64,000 bases of DNA. Source: Taenia hydatigena. Taxonomy: Eukaryota; Platyhelminthes; Cestoda; Cyclophyllidea; Taeniidae. A program made the position numbers and the translations under genes. The stretch's first letter is position 1; each line of letters starts with the position of its first letter. Location of the stretch: the NCBI GenBank assembly GCA_036345935.2, contig JADWOT020000002.1, positions 558,001 to 622,000 on the forward strand, written 5' to 3'. The notes beneath the pieces were generated by a model. It saw nothing but the letters and a program-made list of their open reading frames with translations, ran no database searches and was not told where the DNA came from. Shown here piece by piece: positions 25,703 through 37,000 of the stretch.

Positions 25703-27945
25703 GGCGACTGTCTGCAGAAACAGCATCTCTCTCGCTTGCCCTTACAATCACACCCTTTACTGGCATGGCTTTAAATTGTTAATGGCAATTTGAGAGTACA
25801 AAGATACATAGACGACAACTTTCTGGTCAAATTCTGGGGATTTGGTGAAATGTGAGGCATTAGGAAGGAGTCCAAGTTTGCCTAGACGTCATCCACGGCT
25901 AAACGAGACATCAGATCTCCTAGTCCTTCCTGACGATGTGGTACTGTCCCTGCACTTTGATAGACTGCACAGTGATAAGAGAGAAGGCATCGCGCCTCAG
26001 CTCTACTCCTTCTCTCTCAAAACGTGTGTGTGTGTGGTTGTTAAAAAGTGACGTAGTCATAAAGGCTGTATGATACGCAATAGGAAGCGACGCGACAGTC
26101 TTGTGGGCAATCGGCGTGCGGTGTAGCGATGTAACAAACCACACACCCACCGACACTTGAAAACGAGACTTGTGTGTGAATAGCGTTAAAGGTTGGCATT
26201 GCATTTTAAAAATAGACCTCATATTCGTTGCCAATACCGGTGATACCACGTTGATGTGTGGAAATCTTCTTTGCGTCAGACTTTTTCAATTTTAAAGGTT
26301 TGTGCAAGCGCATTGCTTTAGAAAACCAAGGGCATTACGCACTCAGGGAGGATTCAGAAGAAACTACAAGGGGCAATACGATCGGATGAGCCTTTACAAT
26401 TGGCTAAACAGTTATTATTTTTTGCTGCTCAGGTGCTATTTATGGGTTAATTCAGTAGCAACTCCCAACCCCTCACGCATTTGGCACTTAAATGTGTCTA
26501 ACACAGATACCAAACGAGAATCAACATCCACCGTTGAAGTTACCTGCCTCTAAACATGAAGATTTGCCCCGAAATTCATACACAAAGCAATTTGATAAAA
26601 CTATTAATTCGGCTGTTAATGCTACTTATAAACCCCCTTCAGTAGCAACATGAGTTAGATTAACCATAATGAATGTAGACGGGCAGGCAGTGCGGCAAAT
26701 CATTGCCGTTTTCACTTAACTAATGTTCCTAGACTTTTACAAATCAAACGTGATTGTTTGAAACACTCTTTCACCTTTACATTTTATGAGCTACTTGGTT
26801 TAATAGGACTGTGTTCCCACTTTCATTTTCTTAGATGGCACAACACGCCAACGTGGTGTCATGATGGGTGAATGACACTCGGTATAATGTGGTACTTACA
26901 TTTCGCTGGATTACAGATTGATATGTACAAAGAAACCGGGCCTCAGCTCTAATCAAATTCAGCGGTTCCATCTCAACGAGTGTTTGTGCGTGCGAAGCTG
27001 CTAACTGGTTACGCAGCTATGGCGTATAAGAGCTTTGTAGATAGTGGATGTGAGGGTCAACAAAGCCACAAATCACACAGCCGCAGAGCCTTTAACAAGC
27101 CTGGCGTGTAAGTCGCATTAGAGTTAGACGGCGTGTTTGCTGACACTATTACTGCATTCACTCAACACATAAAAATACCTTTTAAAAAGACAAGGATTGT
27201 GAGAACATTTGACTCGTTTATTTAAACTCATCTACCCAATGAACGCGTGCATTCCGCATGATTTGGTGGAAGGATAAAAGAGACTGTAACTGGCAAGAGA
27301 AGCGGATAGACAGCAAGCCAAGCTACAAAAATTTTGAAGAAAAGAGAGAATGCGCGATGACTACAAACCAAACACCGGTTGATGCTGCCCCGCGTGTTAC
27401 TTATCAACAATTTAAGTAGTATGATCACTTATACTAAAAAGTTAGCGCTTAAATATGCCTAGTCGTAGCTATTAAAAGCCAGCTTTATTACATTGTATTC
27501 TTATGGTCAAATACTTACTCCGATACTATATCTTATTTTCGCATTCTAAGGAGTTCTTAATGAACAAAGGTGATTTCCTAATTAAACACAATACGATTTA
27601 GTTTCAAAACACTGCTTAAGCATACCTGTTGTTAAATTTTAAAAAATTTACAATTATTATAAAAGGCATTTTGTTTTGGGTGAATTAAAATCCTTTAACA
27701 TGGAAGGTGTAAATAATTTGTGCTTACACTCCGGATGATTTTTAAAGTCGCTTTTTCCTTTTGTCGCTTAGAAATACACATGTTTTCCACGTTAGATCAA
27801 TGCGAAACCGCACCTGTCTTATTAAATCTTGCTTCACCTTACATTGTTTGAGTGTCTCGTTTTCTCCGGCAGTGCCCACTGGCGACACTCTCAATTTTGC
27901 TTCAGTTGTCGGCTGGTAGTTGGAGGGGGAGCTTTCGTTAACTCG

Positions 27946-29869
27946 ATGGCTGAGACAGAGGGGTCGCCGCGTAGTGTTTTAGTTCTTTACTTTCAACAAT
28001 GCATATTTTTCGATCTAGACGAAATTGAGCAAAAAGCTAACGGTACCACTGTGGATGAAAATCCTTCTCCAGGATCTCCTGCTTTACAGCCTCTTCGGAG
28101 GTCTAAGCGCCTTCGCGGGCAACTTTTGCGTGGAAATAAATTATTTGACTGTAGGTTATAAGTGTCAACTAGAAAGCAAGGGGTTTATTCCTAGATGGTC
28201 TAATTGCATGCCTTATTTTAATTTAGCTTCTGCTAAAGATTCATCGGAGGAAATTGTTTCGAGTGATTTGGATTCCGACACCGATTCTCGTGGTTCAAAG
28301 CGCCTCTGTTATGGTTCTGATCCAGGTTTTACAGTTTTAGCATCAGAAAACTCAGCTTTGAAAAGGAAAAAGACTAAGGCTCGCCGAAAATCTGAGGTTT
28401 GTCTTCTTCAACACTTACCTGTTTCTTCCTAAATTTCCGGACTGGTTCCCAGCTATTGACTTGTTTATCCACTTATTAAACAATTTTGCCTTTTTTTGCT
28501 ATTCAATGCTTGAGTGGTACTTGTCTACTTGAGTGAACAGATGTTGCTTTTGCTCGCTCACTACTCATGCCATCGGAACGGCGGTCAACTAATTTGTCTC
28601 CCTTCAATTGACTTCTTGGAAACCTTTAGCACTTTTTTTCTATTCGATTGCTGAAACTAATCCTGTCAAATTTTTCACTGCAGCGCTTGAACTCTAAGGA
28701 GGATACTTGTCACTCCAGAAGGCTGTGGCGGAAGCCCTCTGTCATGACACCTTCCAACGAAGGTTAGTTTATTTTCAACCTCGTTGCTCATGGCCGAATC
28801 AACACATCACGAATCTGTGACCCTTTTCGTTAGCTCTCCTATGATAATTATGATTGCCCTAAATCGTGTTACGAGAGCTTGGTTGACCTTAAACCAATAT
28901 AATGAGCAAGGTCGATGGAAGTGGGTGTTGTACTGGGGAAGAAAAAAGTTGGAGTGTCTAAATTTGTCATGTGGGTTTCTCTTGCTGCTGCTGGACTTGG
29001 AAACTACGTTTACGTTGCATCTGAGTGCGTGGATTTATTTCTTACATCCTCGTCTAGAGTCTATGGAGGTGGAGGGAGGGAGTGGGTTTCCCTCAATGAA
29101 TGAGTTGAGAGAGGCAGTTCTTGAAATATTTCCCTCCCGCCAAGAAGAATCACCCGGAGGTGCGCAAACTCTTCCTGGGGTGAGCTGTGTGTCGATGATT
29201 TTTTTGCCCAGCATTGATGATCCCTTTTCTATCTTCCACGTTCTCATCAAACCTGGGGGTAATTTGAAATTGCCGGAAGCGTGTGAATCACTGGTCATCG
29301 GCAGATAGCACCCAGAGTAGCTTTCCACAAGCACTGAGAAGCGAGCTCATCATCCATACCTCATTAGAAATCTTCCGTTCTTTGTTTCCTTCCGACAGAA
29401 AAGGTATGCCTGGCTGTTTGAAAAATTCACCCCACCCCCTCTCCGCGGTCTGGAAACCATCTCCGAAGATCGTAAATCTCCCCGTCAATGTCGGCTTTAT
29501 TGTCGAAGATCATTGGCTCCTTGCACGCCAAGAACAATGGCGACTCGCAAGAGACCCCTTGAAGAGGAGCCAGACAGGAGCAAATCAGCAGATAGATGTC
29601 AAGATGCCTTCTGGTCCAAACGAGCCATTCCACGACGGCTCTCCTTTGGTGTCTGGGATGATAGTGTGAGCGATTCGGGAGATAACGTGGATGAGGAACT
29701 CCAGAAGTTCCACAGGAGTGCTGCGAAGCAGAAGGCGCGGAGGCGGGAGGCAATGCTTCGGCTGATGAATAGACGACCCGGGGAGTTGCTGCGGGTTTCC
29801 GATCAGACCGAGCGAAAGTTTGTGGCATTCTGGAGAGATATGGATAGCGAAGAAGGCGATGGGAAGTAG
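27946..29869 (+). CDS. Unidentified nuclear-type protein
   Basis: I do not recognise this gene. Likely exons: 27946 to 27970 or 27973, 28019-28129, 28227-28396, 28684-28762, 29058-29258, 29305-29403 and a last exon from about 29565 to the stop at 29869. Phases agree throughout, giving about 329 residues. It starts MAETEGSPR. It contains a basic RRSKRLRG patch, a Ser/Asp-rich acidic stretch (SSDLDSDTDSRGSKR), a basic KRKKTKARRKS stretch and a Lys/Arg-rich last third (RRLSFGVWDDSVSDSG, then KQKARRREAMLRLMNRR). The first donor and the last acceptor are weak. Alternating basic patches and phospho-site-like acidic runs suggest a chromatin or cell-cycle protein, which is only inference. Confidence 0.6.
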
Positions 29870-32800
29870 GCGTGTACAGATTGTATAATTTGTGACCTAA
29901 ATGAGAGATATATATTTTTGTGCTTTGTGAAGATTTTCGGGTGTATTTGAATCGCACACAGGAGCCGACGTGAGTGGGGGAAGGGGAGTAGCACTTGTGC
30001 TCCCTCCTACGAATATCGAGGAACTACGAGAACCGCACTACATCTTCAATCAACAAGGGCTTTCAGAGATAGGGCGTTACGCATTCTCGCTTCCCACTGC
30101 ATCATCCTCGATCCAGAGGGCAGGGAGGGAGGCTCGCCACCAACCTCCAGCCAGAGCGTGGCGTGATGCGAATCTCACTCGGTCAACGCAGTGCTGATGG
30201 CAAGGTCAAAAAAGGCTTTAAAAACTCCAAAATCGCACTTCAGGAGGGCTTAAAGGCCTTTTTTAATCGGCCAAACAACCAATAGCTTGTCGACCTTCAC
30301 TAGGCTGAACGAATAACAAGAGGGAATTCTGACCAATCACCTGGTAGCTACGCTGTGATTGGCAAGCCCTCAGATGATTCAATTTTGATTGGGTGAAGGC
30401 GTTAGGCGGGTAAATCGTATACTGAGGGAAGAAAGGTGTTTTAAAATTTGGGATAACCTACCTTCGTTGAGCAACCTGATATGCACCTTCAAAAGAACAT
30501 CCCAAAAAGGCGCCGAAGTAGGTAGGTCTTGACTGCTTCTTCAAGGAACTAGGAAGTGTCGTTATAGGGAGATTAATGTACGAACAGGTATTACGTAAAA
30601 TGATTTATTGTTTTATCCAATATAGCAAAAATCTGAGTTGTTGTCGGAAGAGCCTTGCTTGATGGAAGTCAACGGCTTCCCAATTTGAACACGTTTCTTC
30701 CTGTCCTATTTGCCTCAGCAGACAAAATACGGTCCTTAGAAGGGGAGAGTGGGGGAAGGGGGTTAGATGCCTTCAGGCCTTGGAAAAGTCGTCTCTTTCA
30801 CTGATGGAATAAGATGGGTGGGATAAGATCACGTTCAGGCACCTATGCTATTACATAAGCAAGTGCTTTGTGATCAAGGTCGACTCGGCGCGCTGTATGC
30901 ATACGCGTGTGAAATAAATCCGGATAAGGTTCCCGCTGGTATCCGCGGCAATCTTTACACACGTCAGCTAATAAGGCCACTGGAGATGACATTACTGCTT
31001 GGATAATTGGACGCTGGCCCTAGTTAAAAGTGCAGTAACGTGGGTGATGCCAAACCCTGGCGCGGGAACAGACTGCAAGTCAGCGTAGTCGTGTACACGC
31101 GGACAGAGTTTATGAGGTCATGTGAATCAAGATGAAAGGGGAGTTCAATTGCTTTTGGATTTACCAACCCCACAACCAACTCTACCACATAGGCTCGACT
31201 GACAAACCAATTGACTTGCTCCGAGAAAAGGATCATGCTGCCCTGCCAACGGACGAACGTGTCACCGATCCTCTCGAAAACAGCATATTTGCGATTCGCG
31301 GTGACGAACAGCTCTAGTGACTGTAGAAACCACAATAATTTGCTTCAAAGGGAGGGCTTTCAAGCTAGAACTTGGATGGGGGTTCTTCGCATTTTTTAGT
31401 CTTAAAGCTGAAAATGTCTAAGAAATCAGTTTTTGTAATATAACTACTACTTAATTTTAAAAGTAGTACATGCGCAATGCGTACAACCCATTGTGCTGAG
31501 GTGTAACTCTCCCTTCCTTTCCACTATTTTCACCAGTATCAGAAGAGCGCATCTACGAATGAGCAAGGAGAGATGCTGTTTACTAGCAATACCCTGGTCA
31601 ACCCTATCAGTAAGTAGAGCACTTTCAAGGCTACGGTGAGGTGAAGTAGCCAAGACAATTCAAGATACCTTCAAGGTTGTTGCCACCACTTTATGTGCAG
31701 GTGGAAAGTGAGGAATTTAATTGCTGCAAAACTTTCATTCCCACTAGCCCATCTCCTTCTCATAGATGTGAGTGAGGCGTCGATGTGATGCACGCATCTT
31801 TACGTGATTCCTCTCCTCATCTGGACAGTAGACTCCACTTACCGAGGGAGCGTTGGAAAGGAAAGCTGTGTTGTCCACTTTACAGGCCGTCACAAACTGC
31901 GCTAAGTCTTGGCAACACCCACTGAGGTGTGCCTTTTGGCCGCCCTATCACGTGGTGCCGCCTCTATTTACACTAGGCAGCAGTTCCGCCTAACAGATTA
32001 CGAGGCGGGTAGCTGGCTGTATTTTCAAATATGATTCGAGACCGCAGGCCTTTGACCACTTCTCAGTCGAAATAGCCTACTGGTCCTCATTGCGGTGCCG
32101 ATTCTGGGGCGATAATCGGCATCAATACCATCATGGAGGACGCACATTGTTTTATTCCCTTCGGCAGTCCGTTTAGGAGGTCTAGACTCCCTTTAACCAT
32201 CAGCTCCTCCAGAGTGTGCTAAAGTGGTGATTAAACCATTTCTGAGACGGGGGACCCCCCTAAGAGGCTTGTTGTGCGTCAGTCAAAGAAGCCGGGTGTA
32301 TGTCTGCTCTACGATGCTGTGCGTTTAACGCGCTCTAGAAAAAGCCAGAAGCCAGCTTTCCTCCAGGCCCCCTCTTTGGCACAGCATTTGGAGATGCAGT
32401 ACAGTGGAGTGAGTGGGCGCCAAGAGTATTAACGCGAAGCGGTGAATAAGTCACTGTCCAGAAATGACGAGGATTCACAGCGACATGCACGCATCACATG
32501 CACATTCACATTAGAAGTGAGGAGGAATGACACCCCTCTCGCCCATTTGTAAGGAACATCATGTGTCCATCAGGGGAGAGTAACAAGGGCTCCGTGCGTG
32601 AATGTGCAATGAAATTTCAGTGGAGGTAAGAATATGGATGGTGTGAACACCCACAACGACTTCGAGGAATGCTCTGTCAAAAGAAACCTCAACCAAGCTT
32701 TATATGCAACCTGGATTGTTAAATAATTGATTTAATCTGTTTGACATTAAATGGATCAATAAATCCAAGCAAATAAAATACTAAAATATGAGAACACTTA

Positions 32801-34037
32801 CCAACCTCATCTAGCAGCGTCCAATCATCGGAAGATGTCACATAACTGACCAATAAAAACGCAGCATCAATAGAAAGCAAGCCAAGCTAAACCAATCAGA
32901 AAGGGGAAGATGATTACTCTTGACGTCAATGAAGGGTTTGACCTGAAACAACTGTAAAAGCAAGGCTCGCTTCCATACCTCAAAAACAACAACAGGAAGC
33001 AGTACAACTAGACTAATAAATTAGCTCAAGGTCACAATTGTGCCGCTTTCAAGGCTACTTTTCGAGACAAGGAACCGATTTAAGACCACTCCGACTGCCA
33101 AGTGGATTTCTTTACGGTTAAACGTGCTTAGGTACGGGAGAAGGCTAGAACATGGAAAAAAGTAGCCGACCACGTCTTTTTCCTTAACTTGTGTAGTTCC
33201 AGAGATCCAGTAGTTGCACCAAGGCAGACGAAAATTCTGCATTAAGGCTGGGAAGCCGGTTTCGTGAAGCATCGATAGTAGCAGGAAAAAAGCGGCAGCA
33301 ATGCGAATGCCGCTTAGTAGTACGGCAGTGGAAGCAACAGGAGCAAAAAAGAAAAGAAGGAACAGGCACGAGGATGAGGCATTCGAGCGTCAATCACCAC
33401 TGGTAATTTGAAGCCAGGAGATAGCACGTGCCTCCTGCGCCAGAGTTCCGGTGAGCTTAAGGGAAACTCCACTCGGCTCAAGTGATAGCGTTTGTGCTCC
33501 CTATCTCAAAGCAAAAAAAAACCAAAATACCTCACTCACAACCACAAAGAAGCTGTTGTTGATCAGAATCGTGTTGATATTGACTCAGGAGACAAAAAGA
33601 ACGACAAATCCAATTAACCGAGCCGTTAGTTCACCACCGGCGGGACCCTCCACAGCTATTGGCTCGCCCCAAGGTTACATTCAAATCAGCCAATCGAAGA
33701 ACCGGAAGAGAAGACACGCTCGACAGTGGCATAAAATGTATTTTAAACTCCATGATAATAGTAGCTTAAATGATAATGAAGATGATAATAATAGTGGCAA
33801 CGGAGAAGGAGGTTGTTTAACTTTCAGTGTGTACACAATGAAAAGGAAGCAGCAGCAGCAACAAGAAAAAGGAGGAGGAGGCAATCAATAAACAGGTAAC
33901 CCGACATCAGTGCCAAAATTGGGATACAATTTTTATGTACAAAAAGACAAAAAAGTAGAGATAGATTGATAGTTAGATCAGGTTAAAAGAGAGGCGGAGA
34001 GAGAGAGAGAGCTGTACAGGAGGGGGACAAACGCCAA
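29870..34037. other. Intergenic region and ASH1-like 3' flank
   Basis: No gene supported. CCAAT/ATTGG pentamers are frequent at 30,280-30,400. The part next to 34,000 would include the 3' UTR of the minus-strand ASH1-like gene. A plus-strand frame at 33,451-33,891 is low complexity (Asn/Asp then Gln runs). Confidence 0.5.
31445..31468 (+). repeat. TACTACTT/AAGTAGTA hairpin
   Basis: A perfect 8-bp stem and an A/T loop in intergenic DNA. It is an outlying member of the hairpin family. Confidence 0.6.
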
Positions 34038-37000
34038 TCATTCGTCCACGGCGCTCGACTTGGCCGACAAATCCAAGATCCTCTCGGGATCGTCGAAGAT
34101 CCGTTTTTTCGGACTGCTACCCTTTCGTCGGCGCGAACTTGATACGGAAGAGGATATGGCCTTGGTGATGCTGGGAACAGAAACAGCTGTAGCAGCAGCA
34201 GTTGTCGAAGTGTTGGAATGATGGCGCTCCCTCGTAGTAGCATCTGCCTCCATCGTTACCATCGCAGGGGTAGAAGGCATCACCGCCGCTGTTGGGGTTG
34301 CCGCTGATGCTGAACTGATAGGGTTGTCGTTGGAGGTGTCGGAGATAGACTCAGAGGTGCTACTAATTGGCTGATAGACTTCTTCTTCCTCCTCTTGTTC
34401 TTCCTCCACGTCCTGTCCCTCCATTTCATTTGCGACCTCGTCCTCACAATCGATTGTAGGTCGTACAACAGCGATGACGTCTGAGGCCTCCAAGACAACA
34501 GGTGGAGAGAGCCGGAGAAGCGGACAACTCGCCTCCTCCTCCGCTCCGTCTTCTTCATGGCTCCCTGAAATTGTGAAGAGGAGTTCGGTGGAATTGAGGT
34601 ATTCAATGCCTGGAAGATCCACAGCAGAGCCCTCTTCCCAACGCTCGAATTCCTCAAAGAGAACACGTGGAACACGGCATGGGGGCGCTATAAGACACGG
34701 CGGGGGCGAGGAGCGCAGAAGATCACTTGGATTTGCACCAGAGGTCTCCTCCACGGTCACACCTTGGATGCAATTTCGCGTCACTTGGTTGGAGCATTCA
34801 ACCACGAGGCCCTGCAACACAGCAAACATTGGTGTCACCTAAGGAGGAATAAAAGCACTTGGAGAGGCAACTGAAGACAGGGCGGCAAGAAGCGGATGCC
34901 GGTTTGGATCAGCGCCGCTTAAGGGTAGCCGCCCCAACCCCCGTCGAAGAAGTACAGGGCGATTTCCAAGCAACTTAGCAGTCCCTGCTGGCGACAAGTG
35001 GACACCGTCTAGGAGTATGGAAGTATATGAAGCAGGTGCGGACCTGCGAAGACGCAATCCTAACCTCCCCGCCCAGTTGAGAGAACAAGGTGACACGGGA
35101 GGTCACCGGGACAACATAAACGACGGCAACGACGCGAGTGGAGGTGGATGGCTAACCGCTGGGTGGGGTCTCGATTTAAAGACTGAAGCAATTCGATCTA
35201 TTGGATCTGATAAATGAGGAATAAAATTCTACTTTTACCCTATCATCCAGAAATAAAGGATGTGAACTAACAGAGCCTAGACAATTGGAGCCGTCGAACT
35301 GGAACACGCTTTAAGCTGGGACACAAAACTGATGCCTTGGAAGGGAATAACACCATGGGCCTGTGATATGAAGAGAGAAATTTCACTTTCCAGTAGGAAG
35401 TAAAAACCGATGCCAGCGTCCTTTCCCGTTCTTCCCGCCCCTTCTTCCGCTGGTGAGGTGAGTGAGGGTGCAATAACCAGTGGCCAGAAATGAGAAAGTA
35501 ACATCTCTGCGCCATGAAAATCGGTCCGAAAGCAGCTTTACCGAGCTGGAACGTCCAACTGTGGTTCAAGCTCCTTCCCCCTGCTCTAGTTTTATAAAAA
35601 AAAACGCCCATAACCTGGGATATTCAAGACACGAATGAATCGGCCCCCGGATGAAAGCAAGGAAATGGTGCATTTGAGGGTTCTTGCTAATCTCGGTGCC
35701 AAAAAAACGCATGAACCAGCTACGGCGGGAGTGCAAACAGTCAGGTCCCGTCACTTTCCAGTTGAAAGCGAAACTTCATCCTCCCCCTGCCTCCACTCCG
35801 TGAAATTACATCTGATATACAGTGAATGAGAGGCTTATCTGTCCAGCTATCTCGCTGTCAAAAATGAAACTACACAACGAATTGATTATTCAACAGCGAT
35901 ACAAAAATCGGCCCGTCAGGCCTATCCGACCCGTTTTACGTCTCCTCCTGCCTCCACGAGGTGAGGAATGGCCACACCATCTGCCGTAATCTAGTGAATG
36001 CGGCCAGCAGGCAATACTCTCGAAATGACAAGGCTTATCAATATAAACTTTCCCCTACAAATCGTTCAAACAAGTGGGAAAAAGGCAGGCCAAACCCGAG
36101 GCAGTAATAGTAGAGGCCATCTCCTACTACTAATTAGCGAAGTAGTAGCACGTTCACCTCCTCTATTGGCTCTTGCTGGAGACAGCAGTTCCGAAGTGGA
36201 CCGCCGATCCCCCTGTGTAGCAGTGCCTCGTCGAGAGGGAGAGGCGAAACGGACTCGTGCAGCTGCTCAACCTCCACCTCTTCTACCGCTGGCATCACCT
36301 CGTCGTAGGCCACCGGAGCGACCTGTTGCAGCATCCCCGTCACGGTGATCGACTCGCACGAGAAGGAGGAGTCCATGACTGATGTCACCTCAGCGAGTTT
36401 TGGAGATATGGAGGGCTCCAAGTAGCCTTCTTTCGCATCTTCTCCTCCCACCACCACCACCACCTCCTCCTCTTTTTCCTTGATCTCCACGTTTACATCC
36501 ACCCTCAGTGGTTCAATTGGGGCCAGTGGAGTCGGCAGTGACGACGTCAAGGCCTTGGGCTTCCTTCCACGTCGCTTGGGGGTTACAGAAACGGCCTCCT
36601 TGGTCAAAGAATCGTCTCCAAGGGCAATTTGTTGCTGGAGTTCCGTGAAACTCAGCTGCTTGATCGGTAGTGCTGAGTTTGTTGCTCCTGCCGGTCTCAC
36701 GCGTTTCTTAGCCAATGGCAAGCCCGGTGGAGGTAGCCTCGAAAGGGAAGACTTCACAATCGAGGGCTTCCTTGATCCGTGGTGAAAGACGGTTGTTGTC
36801 GGTGGCATTGAGGAAATCCCAGTGGCTGAAATCGATTTTAATAAGGGGAGGACTGCATTCAAACTCCTTTCACGAGGTCGTTTAGATTGCGCTGACGACT
36901 CATGAGGAGGAGAAGGCGTGGTGTTCGAGACGTCCTGTTCAACGGTCTCGGAAACTGCCTCGTCCACCCATCGACGTTGGACGGAGTCGGCGAAGAGTCG

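Larger units (their letters stand above)
17570..27470 (+). repeat. Diverged tandem array around the tetraspanin gene
   Basis: The same blocks recur in diverged form. One block (containing GCCTCAGCTCTAATC) is at about 19,100-19,380, 22,690-22,920, 25,930-26,210 and 26,880-27,125. A second block, with a CTACTTA hairpin followed about 170-185 bases later by a CTACTGA hairpin, is at about 19,440-20,340, 21,745-22,450 and 23,005-23,790, and is partial at 27,190-27,430. A third block matching tetraspanin intron 3 (GAGACAAGGTGAG) is at 17,745 and 24,757. A fourth, ending GATGCCGCCT, is at 21,180-21,330 and 23,905-24,050. The simplest reading is repeated duplication of a 2-3 kb tetraspanin unit followed by decay. 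Confidence 0.75.

Noticed and set aside
17131..27420. CRISPR-like array from regularly recurring palindromes
   Set aside because: Spacing is irregular (tens to thousands of bases), flanks are related by duplication, and the DNA is clearly eukaryotic.
33451..33891. 146-codon plus-strand frame
   Set aside because: It consists of Asn/Asp and Gln runs opposite the likely 3' UTR of the ASH1-like gene, with no domain.
34839..35096. Possible extra exon of the ASH1-like gene
   Set aside because: The exons on either side already join in phase 0, and this frame has no matching acceptor and donor pair.
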